This document shows, piece after piece, positions 1 through 8,457 of a DNA stretch of 64,000 bases (positions are counted from its first letter, which is position 1; each line of letters opens with the position of its first letter). The stretch comes from Streptomyces sp. Ru71 (GTDB taxonomy: Bacteria > Actinomycetota > Actinomycetes > Streptomycetales > Streptomycetaceae): the NCBI RefSeq assembly GCF_002920535.1, contig NZ_PQSS01000002.1, forward strand, positions 186,001-250,000, written 5' to 3'. The translations under genes were made by a program, and so were the position numbers. A model generated the notes under the pieces. The model saw only the letters and a program-made list of their open reading frames with translations, did not search any database and was not told where the DNA came from.

Positions 1-646
1 TCTCGCGCAGCCCGTCCAGGACCGAGCCCAGCGACGGGTACTTCGCCTCCGTGATCTCGCCGCCCGCGCGGTCCAGCGCCTTCACCGGCGGCGTGCCCGA
101 CTCGCCGGTGACCAGGGTGTCGCCGTCGGCGAGGTCGGGGTGGACGACGTTCGCGTGCCAGTCCACGTACGGCTTGCCGTCCTCGGCGCGGCGCACCACG
201 GTGAAGGCGCTGCTGTACGTGAGGGGCTTGCTGACGCCCTGGTAGGACACCGTTCCCTTGACGGTGAACGGGACCTTGGCGCCCTGCGGCGCACCCGGGG
301 TGAGGGTGAGGCCCTGGATGTGGGCGTCCTTGGCGTAGCCGGTGAGCAGGGCGGTCGCGGCCGCGGGGTCGTTCGTGGCGGCCGCCGCCTGGGGGAGGCG
401 GCCCTGCTGCCACGTCGTGAGGAACGTCTGCGCGGTGGTGGCGACCTCGGCCGCGGACAACGGGCCCGTCTTGACGGCCTTCTTGTGGGCCGCGGCCGTG
501 GTGGCCTTGTTGTCCTCGGCCGCCGCGCCGCCGCCGTACAGCGCGTACGCGCCGACCCCGGCGCCGCCGACGACCACGGCGATCATTCCGCCTACGACGG
601 CGGGTCCGGTCCTGCGCCGCTCGGCGACGCGTCGTCTCTTACCCAC
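1..646 (-). CDS. penicillin-binding protein, MecA_N type (C-terminus outside window)
   Basis: This is the N-terminal 215 residues of a membrane-anchored penicillin-binding protein; the rest runs off the left edge. The GTG start at 646 is preceded by GGAG and gives a basic N-terminus (MGKRRRVAERRR) followed by one hydrophobic anchor at about residues 13-36. The remaining part aligns by eye with residues 60-210 of the downstream-encoded protein at 761-2392: TxxALLTGYA, TLTPGAPQGA, PFTVKGTVSY and DTLVTGESGTPP have counterparts there. This region corresponds to the NTF2-like MecA_N domain that precedes the transpeptidase domain in this family. The two genes are tandem paralogs in the same orientation, 114 bp apart, and are probably cotranscribed. 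The catalytic motifs of this copy are not in view, so its activity cannot be judged. The family assignment is firm. Confidence 0.88.
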   Translation of the reverse strand, partial: MGKRRRVAERRRTGPAVVGGMIAVVVGGAGVGAYALYGGGAAAEDNKATTAAAHKKAVKTGPLSAAEVATTAQTFLTTWQQGRLPQAAAATNDPAAATALLTGYAKDAHIQGLTLTPGAPQGAKVPFTVKGTVSYQGVSKPLTYSSAFTVVRRAEDGKPYVDWHANVVHPDLADGDTLVTGESGTPPVKALDRAGGEITEAKYPSLGSVLDGLRE

Positions 647-760
647 TGCTCCGTGTTCCTCCGCGCGTTCCCCAGGGCGCCACACGCCCCATTGCCCTCG
701 TTGCCCTCACACACCCCAACGACGGCAACCACCCTAGAGTCCCGTCCTGAGCGGGTGACG

Positions 761-2392
761 TCAGCCGCCCACCCGTAGCACGCTTGCGACAATCGGCCCG
801 GCCGCGTCGCCGCCGTGTCCGCCCTCCTGGGTCATCGCGGCCGCCGCGACATCGCCCCGGTAGCCGGTGAACCAGCTATTGGACTTCGACTGCCCGTCGA
901 CCTCGGCCGATCCGGTCTTGGCGCCGATCCTGCCGTGCAGCCCGGCCATCGCCTGCGCGGCCGTGCCACTGGTCGCGGTGCGGTTCATCATGGCGCGCAG
1001 TTGCCGCACGGTGTCCGGCGACAGCCCCCGGGCGTGGGCAAGCTCACGGTCGTCCAGGCTCCGCGGCACGATCACCGGCTGGTGGAAGGCGCCCGTCATC
1101 GCGGTCGCCGTGACCGAGGCCATGTTCAGCGGGCTCATCTGCACCTGGCCCTGGCCGATGAGGGCCGCCGCCTTGTCGGGGCCCTCGACGGCCGGGACGG
1201 AGCCGTCGAACGAGGGGATGCCGGTCTGCCAGTTGTCCTGGCCGAGCCCGAAGCGCTCGGTGGCCTCCTGGTTCAGCGACTCGTTCTTCAGCTGCTTCAC
1301 GTACTTGATGAAGGCGGTGTTGCAGGAGCGGGCGAAGCTGTCGGCGAGCGTCGCGTCCGGGTCCGGCTTCATGCTCTTGAGGTTGTGGAAGGTCTGCCCC
1401 TCCCACATCACGTCGTCCGGGCAGGGCGCGGGCCCGTTCGCCGTGGTGAGGCCGTTGTCGATGAGCGTGGCCGCGGTGACGATCTTCATGGTGGAGCCGG
1501 GGGCGAGCTTGCCGAGGAAGGCGGCGTTGAAGCCGTCGCCCCGGTGGTTGGCGACGGCCAGCACCTCGCCGGTGCTCGCCTTGACCGCGACCACCGAGGA
1601 CTCGGCGTAGTTCTTCACGGCCTTCTCCGCGGCGGCCTGCACCGGTGCGCTCAGCGTGGTCGTCAGCTTGCCCGCCTTGCCCTCGGCGAGGGTGAGCAGA
1701 CTGGTGTCCGGGACGCTCGCATCCGCGTGGTGCACGCTCAGCTCGACGCCCGGGCTGCCGCCCGCCTGCTCGCCGTACTTGGCGCGCAGCTCGTCCAGGA
1801 TCGGGCCGAGCGAGGGGTAGGCGTCCTTGGTGAGGACCACGCCGTCCCGGTCCACCGCCTGCACCGGCGGGGACGCGGCCTCCCCGGTGACCAGGGTGTC
1901 GTCCATGCCGGTCAGCCGCGGGTGCACCACGGACGGCTGCCAGTCCACCAGCGCCCGCCCGGTGGTCAGCCCGCGCACGACGGTGAGCCGGCTGCTGTAG
2001 TCCAGCGGCTTGCTCCTGCCGCCGTATGACACCGTTGCCTTCACCGTGAACGGCACGGTGGCGCCGCTCGCCGCACCGGGCGTGATCCGCACCCCGGTGA
2101 TGTGCGCGGCCTGACCGTAGGAGGTCAGCAGCGGCTCGGCCTTCGCCGCGTTGTTCGTGTACGACGCCGCCTCGGCCGCCTGCCCCTTCGCCCACGCGGC
2201 GAAGAACTTCCGCGCCGTCTCCTGCACCTCGTCGCCACTGGGCGGCCCGGTCCGCGCGGGCGCCGGCCCGCTCGCCCCGCTCCCGCCGTCGCCGTTCAGC
2301 GCCGAGACGATGTTGTACGCCCCGTACCCGGCTCCGCCCACCATGGCGGCCAGCACCGCGGTCACGATGCCGGCCTTGACCCCCGTACGCAT
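761..2392 (-). CDS. penicillin-binding protein (MecA_N + transpeptidase)
   Basis: A 543-residue penicillin-binding protein that should cross-link peptidoglycan outside the membrane. It has a single N-terminal signal anchor (about residues 8-32, rich in Ala/Gly/Val), an NTF2-like MecA_N region (about 55-175), a dimerisation-type linker, and a transpeptidase domain with all three active-site motifs: STMK (nucleophile Ser and Lys), SCN and KTGSAE, in the right order. The length is normal for the class. The ATG at 2392 follows GGGGAGGAA. A paralog lies immediately downstream (646 to left edge). A perfect 14-bp palindrome sits 52 bp upstream of the start, suggesting regulated expression. MecA_N-type proteins are often low-affinity, beta-lactam-tolerant enzymes; whether that holds here is inference. 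Confidence 0.93.
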   Translation of the reverse strand: MRTGVKAGIVTAVLAAMVGGAGYGAYNIVSALNGDGGSGASGPAPARTGPPSGDEVQETARKFFAAWAKGQAAEAASYTNNAAKAEPLLTSYGQAAHITGVRITPGAASGATVPFTVKATVSYGGRSKPLDYSSRLTVVRGLTTGRALVDWQPSVVHPRLTGMDDTLVTGEAASPPVQAVDRDGVVLTKDAYPSLGPILDELRAKYGEQAGGSPGVELSVHHADASVPDTSLLTLAEGKAGKLTTTLSAPVQAAAEKAVKNYAESSVVAVKASTGEVLAVANHRGDGFNAAFLGKLAPGSTMKIVTAATLIDNGLTTANGPAPCPDDVMWEGQTFHNLKSMKPDPDATLADSFARSCNTAFIKYVKQLKNESLNQEATERFGLGQDNWQTGIPSFDGSVPAVEGPDKAAALIGQGQVQMSPLNMASVTATAMTGAFHQPVIVPRSLDDRELAHARGLSPDTVRQLRAMMNRTATSGTAAQAMAGLHGRIGAKTGSAEVDGQSKSNSWFTGYRGDVAAAAMTQEGGHGGDAAGPIVASVLRVGG

Positions 2393-2443
2393 GACGCGTT
2401 CCTCCCCGTGTCCTCCCCATGAGGTCTTCGCCCACGCCGTTTA

Positions 2444-2457
2444 TTGAACGCGTTCAA
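2444..2457. promoter_or_regulatory. 14-bp perfect palindrome upstream of the PBP gene
   Basis: TTGAACGCGTTCAA reads identically on both strands and lies 52 bp before the start of the PBP gene at 2392. Its size and position fit an operator for a dimeric TetR- or MarR-type repressor, but no regulator gene is adjacent. Confidence 0.45.
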
Positions 2458-2558
2458 AGACTCTGCCGCCTCGCACTGTATGCGGCCCGGGGGCCGAGTG
2501 GGGCGGCAGTTTCCGGAAGTTGTCCGAAGAGAGACGCGAAGCGCTCAGTCAATCCGTG

Positions 2559-4301
2559 TCATACCCACGTATCCAGCCACATCCGCGACCGCCACTGGTC
2601 GATGGGGATCGCCGTGCCGGTGAACAGGGGCCAGAAGTAGATGAAGTTCCACGCGATCAGCAGGACCAGGACGCCCGCGCTCGTCGCGCCCGCCACCCTG
2701 CGCGTGTCGCTGGCGCCCGGGGAGCCGGCGATCGCCCCCAGCAGCATCGCCACCGCCAGGCACAGGAACGGCACGAAGACGACCGCGTAGAAGAGGAAGA
2801 TCGTGCGCTCCTGGTACAGGAACCACGGCAGATAGCCGGCCGCGATGCCGCAGGCGATGGCGCCCGCGCGCCAGTCGCGGCGGAAGAACCAGCGCCACAG
2901 CACGTACAGGATCGCGAAGCAGGCCACCCACCACAGCAGCGGCGTGCCGATCGCCAGCACCTCGCGCGCGCACTTCTCCCCCGCGTCCGCCGGACAGCCG
3001 TCCTTGCCGGGCGCCGGCGACTCGTAGAAGTACGACACCGGGCGGCCCAGGACGATCCAGCTCCAGGGGTTGGACTGGTAGGTGTGCGGCGAGTGCAGGT
3101 TGAGGTGGAACTCGTACACCTCGTGCTCGTAGTGCCACAGGCTGCGCCACCAGTCCGGGAACAGCCACGTCCAGCTGCCGCCCTTGCCGTCGGTGGCGGC
3201 CCAGTTGCGGTAGTAGCCGCCCGAGCCGTCGGTCGGGGAGAGGATCCAGCCGGTCCAGGAGGCGAGGTAGGTGACGACCGCCACGGGCACCGTGGCGACG
3301 AACGCCAGCCCCAGGTCGTGCTTGATCACGGCCGCGTACGGGCGCCGGGCGCCGGCCACCTTGCGGGAGCCGACGTCCCACAGCACCGTCATCACGCAGA
3401 ACGCCACCAGCACGTACAGGCCGTTCCACTTGGTGCCGATCGCCAGGCCCAGCATCAGGCCCGCCAGCCAGCGCCACGGCCGCAGGCCCAGGCCCGCCGT
3501 GTCGGCGGTGTGCGCGTGCGGGCGCACCCGGCCGTCGGCGTCCACGGGCAGCGCCGCCGCCAGCCGCTCGCGCGCCTTGTCCCGGTCGACCACCAGGCAG
3601 CCGAACGCGGCCAGCACGAAGAACATCAGCACCCCGTCCAGCAGCGAGGTGCGGCTCATCACGAAGTGCAGCCCGTCCACCGCCATCAGCGCGCCCGCCA
3701 GACAGCCGAGGAAGGTCGAGCGGAACAGGCGCCGGCCGATCCGGCACAGCATCAGCACGCTCAGCGTGCCGAGCAGGGCCGTCATGAACCGCCAGCCGAA
3801 CGGGTCGAAGCCGAAGATCAGCTCACCGAGCCCGATGACGTACTTGCCGACCGGCGGATGCACGACATACGCCGGGTCGGTCGGGACCGGGACATGGCCG
3901 TTCGAGGACAGGATCAGATCGTTGACGTTCTTGTCCCAGTTGACCTCGAAGCCGCGGTGGACGAGCGCCCAGGCGTCCTTGGCGTAGTACGTCTCGTCGA
4001 ATATCACCGCCTTCGGGCTGCCCAGGTTCCAGAACCGGATCACACCCGCGAGCAGCGTCACCAGCAGCGGGCCGCCCCAGCCGGACCAGCGGCCGATCCG
4101 GTCGGCCAGGACCGGCGGCACGCCCAGCACGTGCCACAGCCGCGGGCTCGGTTCGGCGTACGGCGGCACGAGCCGGTCGCGCACGTCGGCGGCGGGCGGC
4201 GCCGCATAGCCGAAACGGCGCAGCCGCTGCGGCCACGACGGCCGCCGGTCGTGCGGGGCCGTTCCCTGCCGGGTGTCCGTGGAGGACGCGGTACTGGTCA
4301 C
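2559..4301 (-). CDS. pmt: dolichyl-phosphate-mannose-type protein O-mannosyltransferase
   Basis: A 580-residue polytopic membrane enzyme that transfers mannose from polyprenyl-phosphate-mannose to Ser/Thr of exported proteins. The first extracytoplasmic loop after the first TM segment (about 75-95) has the catalytic-type acidic pair in FDETYYAKDA. About ten hydrophobic segments follow, and the C-terminus carries the Trp-rich four-helix region typical of the family. In Streptomyces this enzyme, with a separate polyprenyl-phosphate mannose synthase, glycosylates secreted proteins and the phiC31 receptor; that is family knowledge. The gene is divergent from rsmI with only 86 bp between the starts, the conserved arrangement in the genus. 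The ATG at 4301 is chosen because the cytoplasmic N-terminus then has normal length. Confidence 0.95.
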   Translation of the reverse strand: MTSTASSTDTRQGTAPHDRRPSWPQRLRRFGYAAPPAADVRDRLVPPYAEPSPRLWHVLGVPPVLADRIGRWSGWGGPLLVTLLAGVIRFWNLGSPKAVIFDETYYAKDAWALVHRGFEVNWDKNVNDLILSSNGHVPVPTDPAYVVHPPVGKYVIGLGELIFGFDPFGWRFMTALLGTLSVLMLCRIGRRLFRSTFLGCLAGALMAVDGLHFVMSRTSLLDGVLMFFVLAAFGCLVVDRDKARERLAAALPVDADGRVRPHAHTADTAGLGLRPWRWLAGLMLGLAIGTKWNGLYVLVAFCVMTVLWDVGSRKVAGARRPYAAVIKHDLGLAFVATVPVAVVTYLASWTGWILSPTDGSGGYYRNWAATDGKGGSWTWLFPDWWRSLWHYEHEVYEFHLNLHSPHTYQSNPWSWIVLGRPVSYFYESPAPGKDGCPADAGEKCAREVLAIGTPLLWWVACFAILYVLWRWFFRRDWRAGAIACGIAAGYLPWFLYQERTIFLFYAVVFVPFLCLAVAMLLGAIAGSPGASDTRRVAGATSAGVLVLLIAWNFIYFWPLFTGTAIPIDQWRSRMWLDTWV

Positions 4302-4387
4302 CGCGCCATCGTAGGGAACGGCGCTGTGTGAGTCCCGTGCATGGCCGGGATGCGCCCCGGCCCGGCGCGTCCTGGGAGGATGGGGGC

Positions 4388-5251
4388 GTGACTGGAACCC
4401 TTGTTTTGGCGGGCACCCCCATCGGCGACATCGCGGACGCGCCGCCCCGGCTGGCGGAGGAGCTGGCCGGTGCGGACGTGGTCGCCGCCGAGGACACGCG
4501 CAGGCTCAGGCGTTTGACGCAGGCCCTCGGGGTGACACCCAAGGGGCGTGTCGTGTCGTACTTCGAGGGCAACGAGTCCGCCCGTACGCCCGAACTGGTC
4601 GAGGAGCTGCTGGGCGGCGCCCGGGTGCTGCTGGTCACCGACGCGGGCATGCCGTCCGTGTCCGACCCCGGCTACCGGCTGGTCGCCGCCGCCGTCGAGA
4701 AGGACGTCAAGGTCACCGCCGTGCCCGGGCCGTCCGCCGTGCTCACCGCGCTGGCGCTGTCCGGGCTGCCCGTCGACCGGTTCTGCTTCGAGGGGTTCCT
4801 GCCCCGCAAGGCGGGCGAGCGGCTGGGACGGCTGCGCGAGGTCGCCGAGGAGCGGCGGACGCTGGTCTACTTCGAGGCCCCGCACCGGCTCGACGACACC
4901 CTCGCCGCGATGGCCGAGGTGTTCGGCGCCGAGCGGCGCGCGGCGGTGTGCCGGGAGCTGACCAAGACGTACGAGGAGGTCAAGCGGGGCCCGCTCGGCG
5001 AGCTGGCGGCGTGGGCGGCCGAGGGCGTGCGCGGCGAGATCACCGTCGTCGTGGAGGGGGCGCCCGAGCGGGGCGCGCAGGAGGTGGGCGCGGAGGAACT
5101 CGTGCGCCGGGTGCGCGTGCGCGAGGAGGCCGGGGAGCGCCGCAAGGAGGCCATCGCGGCGGTCGCGGCCGAGGCCGGGCTGCCCAAGCGGCAGGTGTTC
5201 GACGCGGTGGTGGCGGCGAAGAACGCGGGGGCACTCGGCGAGGGGGCGTGA
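4388..5251 (+). CDS. rsmI: 16S rRNA (cytidine(1402)-2'-O)-methyltransferase
   Basis: A 287-residue RsmI enzyme that 2'-O-methylates C1402 of 16S rRNA using S-adenosylmethionine. The tetrapyrrole-methylase fold is clear: N-terminal LVLAGTPIGDI, AAEDTR, then VTDAGMPSVSDPG and AVPGPSAVLTAL for cofactor binding, and the central CFEGFLP segment. The C-terminal helical part contains REEAGERRKEA and ends in a predicted helix. The GTG at 4388, after GGGAGGATGGGGG, starts the protein right at the conserved first strand; an upstream in-frame start would add 20 unconserved residues. Divergent from pmt. The last 26 bp including the stop codon are duplicated 50 bp downstream. Confidence 0.95.
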   Translation: MTGTLVLAGTPIGDIADAPPRLAEELAGADVVAAEDTRRLRRLTQALGVTPKGRVVSYFEGNESARTPELVEELLGGARVLLVTDAGMPSVSDPGYRLVAAAVEKDVKVTAVPGPSAVLTALALSGLPVDRFCFEGFLPRKAGERLGRLREVAEERRTLVYFEAPHRLDDTLAAMAEVFGAERRAAVCRELTKTYEEVKRGPLGELAAWAAEGVRGEITVVVEGAPERGAQEVGAEELVRRVRVREEAGERRKEAIAAVAAEAGLPKRQVFDAVVAAKNAGALGEGA

Positions 5252-5302
5252 ACCTTCGGCCCCGGGCGCTCGACCCCGGGGCGCTCGGCGAGGGGGCGTG
5301 AA
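5227..5302 (+). repeat. 50-bp-spaced direct duplication of the rsmI 3' end
   Basis: The 26 bp from 5227 to 5252 (end of rsmI with its TGA) recur at 5277-5302 with one mismatch (GCACTCGG versus GCGCTCGG). The second copy is outside the gene, 25 bp after the stop codon. Confidence 0.8.
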
Positions 5303-5521
5303 ACCCCTCTGAGCAGGGCGCATCTCGGCTGAGCGTGCGCCCCATGGCGGGGTAAACGGCCGTCGTCGAAGGCAAAGGCCAAACGCACCGAACAGGTCGC
5401 TTTCGGCAAGGAAGCTCCAAATCGGGTCCATGACTCGACAGGACCCGTGCGTTTCCGGACAGGGAGGCGTCCACTTGATGAAGGGACGCACAGCCCCATC
5501 CAGCGGACAACAGGAGCTGGC

Positions 5522-5929
5522 ATGAGTGAGATCACCGGGCGGACGAGCCTGCGCAGCGCCGCGAAGGCCGTCGTTCACGAGTCCTATTCCTTCGCCTGCA
5601 TGCGCTGCGGCCTCGGCTGGGAGCAGTCGTACGAGATAGAGCACCACACGGACGCCGACGGCCAGGACGTCGTGATGTACGTCGTCGACGGCCGCGTCGT
5701 GCCGTCGCCGCTGCAACGGCCCCGGTGCCAGCACTGCGACAGCCATGTGGTCCGCATCATGCGGCCCGGCCGTGTGACGTCGGCGGCACACCGCCTCGCG
5801 CCCCCGGCGGGACCGGTCGAGGCACCGACGACGGTCGCGGAGCAGGCCGCCGAGCAGGCGCAGCCCAAGGAGCCGCACCACTGGCACCTGTCCGACCTCC
5901 TCCACGTCTTCCACCGCAAGGCGGTCTGA
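5522..5929 (+). CDS. small zinc-ribbon-like protein of unknown function
   Basis: A 135-residue protein whose job I do not recognise. Two cysteine pairs, FACMRCG near residue 25 and RCQHCDSH near residue 75, form a probable zinc ribbon around a short region with acidic and aromatic residues (YEIEHHTDADG). The C-terminal half is Pro/Ala/Gln rich and ends in a conserved-looking HWHLSDLLHVFHRKAV-type tail. The ATG at 5522 is chosen because AGGAG sits at the right distance; a longer in-frame start at 5447 has no ribosome site and unconserved sequence. It lies between rsmI and tatD. A cytoplasmic nucleic-acid- or protein-binding role is only a guess. Confidence 0.8.
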   Translation: MSEITGRTSLRSAAKAVVHESYSFACMRCGLGWEQSYEIEHHTDADGQDVVMYVVDGRVVPSPLQRPRCQHCDSHVVRIMRPGRVTSAAHRLAPPAGPVEAPTTVAEQAAEQAQPKEPHHWHLSDLLHVFHRKAV

Positions 5930-5983
5930 GTCCCGCGTCACACGCATGGGGAGCCGGGCATGCCCCTTTCGTAGGATCGGGGC

Positions 5984-6883
5984 ATGCCTTCGAACGCCCC
6001 CGACCCGGCCGACCCGCGCGACAAGAACGCCGCGCCGCCCCTCCCGGAGCCCCTGCGGGTCCCCGTCGCCGACTCCCACACCCACCTCGACATGCAGTCC
6101 CGCACGGTCGAGGAGGCGCTGGCGAAGGCCGCCTCGGTGGGCGTGACCCAGGTCGTGCAGGTCGGCTGCGACCTGGCCGGCTCGCGCTGGGCCGCCGAGA
6201 CCGCGGCGCGCTACGACGCCGTCCACGCCACGGTCGCCCTCCACCCGAACGAGGCCCCGCGCATCGTCCACGGCGACCCCGACGGGTGGTCCCGGCAGGG
6301 CGCCCGGCAGGCCGGCGGGGACGCGGCCCTGGACGAGGCGCTCGCCGAGATCGACCGGCTGGCCGCACTCCCGCAGGTCAAGGGCGTCGGCGAGACCGGC
6401 CTGGACTACTTCCGCACCGGCCCGGAGGGCAAGGAGGCGCAGGAGCGGTCCTTCCGCGCCCACATCGAGATCGCCAAGCGGCACGGCAAGACCCTCGTCA
6501 TCCACGACCGCGACGCCCACGCCGACGTGCTGCGCGTGCTGAAGGAGGAGGGCGCCCCCGAGCGGACGGTCTTCCACTGCTACTCCGGGGACGCCGAGAT
6601 GGCCAAGGTCTGCGCGAGCGCGGGCTACTACATGTCGTTCGCCGGGAACGTCACCTTCAAGAACGCCCAGAACCTGCGCGACGCCCTCGCCGTCGCCCCG
6701 CTGGAGCTGGTCCTGGTCGAGACCGACGCGCCCTTCCTCACGCCCGTGCCCTACCGCGGCCGCCCCAACGCGCCCTACCTGGTCCCGGTCACCGTGCGGG
6801 CCATGGCGGCCGTGCGCGGCGTCGACGAGGACACGCTCGCGGGCGCCCTCGGGGCGAACACCGCCCGGGCCTTCGGCTACTGA
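5984..6883 (+). CDS. tatD: TatD family metal-dependent hydrolase (DNase-like)
   Basis: A 299-residue TIM-barrel hydrolase of the TatD family; such enzymes are 3'-5' exonucleases or deoxyribonucleases. Metal ligands are in place: DSHTHLD near residue 30, the central Glu of GETGLDYF near 138, His of VIHDRDAH near 168, His of VFHCYSG near 193, and the Asp of VETDAPFL near 245. The C-terminus (ALGANTARAFGY) is the usual end of the family. An additional 25 residues rich in Pro/Asp precede the barrel. It precedes the resuscitation factor, rsmA and ispE, a gene order typical of actinobacteria. Confidence 0.94.
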   Translation: MPSNAPDPADPRDKNAAPPLPEPLRVPVADSHTHLDMQSRTVEEALAKAASVGVTQVVQVGCDLAGSRWAAETAARYDAVHATVALHPNEAPRIVHGDPDGWSRQGARQAGGDAALDEALAEIDRLAALPQVKGVGETGLDYFRTGPEGKEAQERSFRAHIEIAKRHGKTLVIHDRDAHADVLRVLKEEGAPERTVFHCYSGDAEMAKVCASAGYYMSFAGNVTFKNAQNLRDALAVAPLELVLVETDAPFLTPVPYRGRPNAPYLVPVTVRAMAAVRGVDEDTLAGALGANTARAFGY

Positions 6884-6996
6884 CCGCCACTGGCCATCTG
6901 TTCGCCACCCTCGGTAGCCGCGCCGCTTTGGAGAGTGACCGCGGCTCCGCTAGGTTCTGGGCCCGATCCGGACCTCTCGGACCCTGGAGTGGCGGC

Positions 6997-8412
6997 GTGA
7001 ACAACTCCCCGTACGCGTACCCGCAGTACTCGCCGTATCAGCCGCGTCCGCGCCGGGAGGACGCGGAGCCGCAGGCGCAGTGGCACGAGGCGGCGCCGCA
7101 GTGGGGGCAGCCGCAGCCGCCGTATCCGCCGCAGGACCCCGCCTTCGACCCGTACACGGCCGAGACCCTGGGGTACGGCGAGGTGTACGACGCCCCCACG
7201 GCCCCGATCCCCGCCACCACGGCCCCGGTCCCTGCTCCCACCGCCACCCCCGCCCCGCGAACCGTTGCGAACCGCAGGGCCGCGCGCCGGCGCAGGGCGC
7301 GGTACGCCGAGCGCGTGGACGGCTCCGTGCGCCGCCTGCTCCCGCGCGCCCTCGTCGTCGCCTTCCTGGCCGGCGGCACCACCGCCTTCGTCGCCCAGGA
7401 CAAGGCGGTCGAGCTGAGCGTCGACGGCGGCCGGCCGCGCACCCTGCACACCTTCGCCGACGACGTGACCGACCTGCTCGCGCAAGAGGGCGTCGAGGTG
7501 GGCGAGCACGACGTGATCGCCCCCGCCCCCGGCGAACCGCTGGCCAGCGGTGACGAGATCGCCGTCCACCACGCCCGCCCCGTGCGGCTCACCATCGACG
7601 GGCACCGCCGCGAGGTGTGGACGACGGCCCACACCGTGGAGGCGGCGCTGCGCCAGCTCGGGGTGCGGGCGGAGGGCGCCTATCTGTCCGCCGCGCGCTC
7701 CCAGCGCATCGGACGCGCCGGGCTCGCCCTGGACGTGCGCACCGAACGCGCCGTGACCGTCATGGCGGACGGGCAGGCCCGCACCGTCCGCACCAACGCC
7801 GCGACCGTGCGCGAGGCCGTGGAGGAGGCCGGCTTCACCCTGCGCGGCCAGGACACCACCTCCGTCGCGCCGGGCAGCTTCCCGCGCGACGGGCAGACCG
7901 TGACCGTGCTGAGGATCACCGGCAGCCGGGAGGTGCGGGAGGAGCCGATCCCGTTCCGGGAGCGCCGCACCGACGACCCGTCCCTGTTCAAGGGCACCGA
8001 GGTCGTCGAGCAGCAGGGCCGCCCCGGCCTGCGCCGGGTGACGTACACCCTGCGGACCGTCAACGGCGTACGGCTCAAACCGCGGCGCGAGCGCAGCGAG
8101 GTGGTGCGCGAGCCGCGTACGCAGGTGGTGCGGGTGGGCACGAAACCGCTGCCGACCTCGGTGCGGGGCGCCGACCAGCTGAACTGGCAGTCCCTCGCGG
8201 TCTGCGAGTCCGGCGGCCGTCCGGACGCGGTGGACGCGTCGGGCACGTACGGCGGGCTGTACCAGTTCGACACCCGCACCTGGCACGCCCTGGGCGGCAG
8301 CGGCCGCCCGCAGGACGCGCCCGCGGCGGAGCAGACGTACCGGGCGAAGAAGCTGTACCTGCGGCGCGGCGCGAGCCCCTGGCCGCACTGCGGGGCCCGG
8401 CTGCACGGCTGA
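6997..8412 (+). CDS. rpfB: resuscitation-promoting factor (DUF348/G5/Rpf)
   Basis: A 471-residue RpfB-type cell-wall glycosidase that cleaves peptidoglycan and promotes exit from dormancy or spore germination. From the N-terminus: a Pro/Tyr/Gln-rich cytoplasmic part (1-95), an Arg-rich stop and one TM segment (about 112-132), three DUF348 repeats (about 140-310), a G5 domain (about 315-385) and a C-terminal Rpf lysozyme-like domain with the catalytic Glu in LAVCESGGRP and the conserved YGGLYQFD. The gene begins with GTG at 6997. It sits upstream of rsmA and ispE as in other actinobacteria. A c-di-AMP riboswitch, known for some other Streptomyces rpf genes, would not fit in the 113-bp upstream gap. 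Confidence 0.93.
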   Translation: MNNSPYAYPQYSPYQPRPRREDAEPQAQWHEAAPQWGQPQPPYPPQDPAFDPYTAETLGYGEVYDAPTAPIPATTAPVPAPTATPAPRTVANRRAARRRRARYAERVDGSVRRLLPRALVVAFLAGGTTAFVAQDKAVELSVDGGRPRTLHTFADDVTDLLAQEGVEVGEHDVIAPAPGEPLASGDEIAVHHARPVRLTIDGHRREVWTTAHTVEAALRQLGVRAEGAYLSAARSQRIGRAGLALDVRTERAVTVMADGQARTVRTNAATVREAVEEAGFTLRGQDTTSVAPGSFPRDGQTVTVLRITGSREVREEPIPFRERRTDDPSLFKGTEVVEQQGRPGLRRVTYTLRTVNGVRLKPRRERSEVVREPRTQVVRVGTKPLPTSVRGADQLNWQSLAVCESGGRPDAVDASGTYGGLYQFDTRTWHALGGSGRPQDAPAAEQTYRAKKLYLRRGASPWPHCGARLHG

Positions 8413-8457
8413 GCGGCCCTGGCCGGCCGGGTCCGCGCACCCCCGTACCCTTGTCCC

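Noticed and set aside
6884..6996. c-di-AMP (ydaO-type) riboswitch before the rpf gene
   Set aside because: The gap is only 113 bp and lacks the conserved riboswitch blocks that I would expect.
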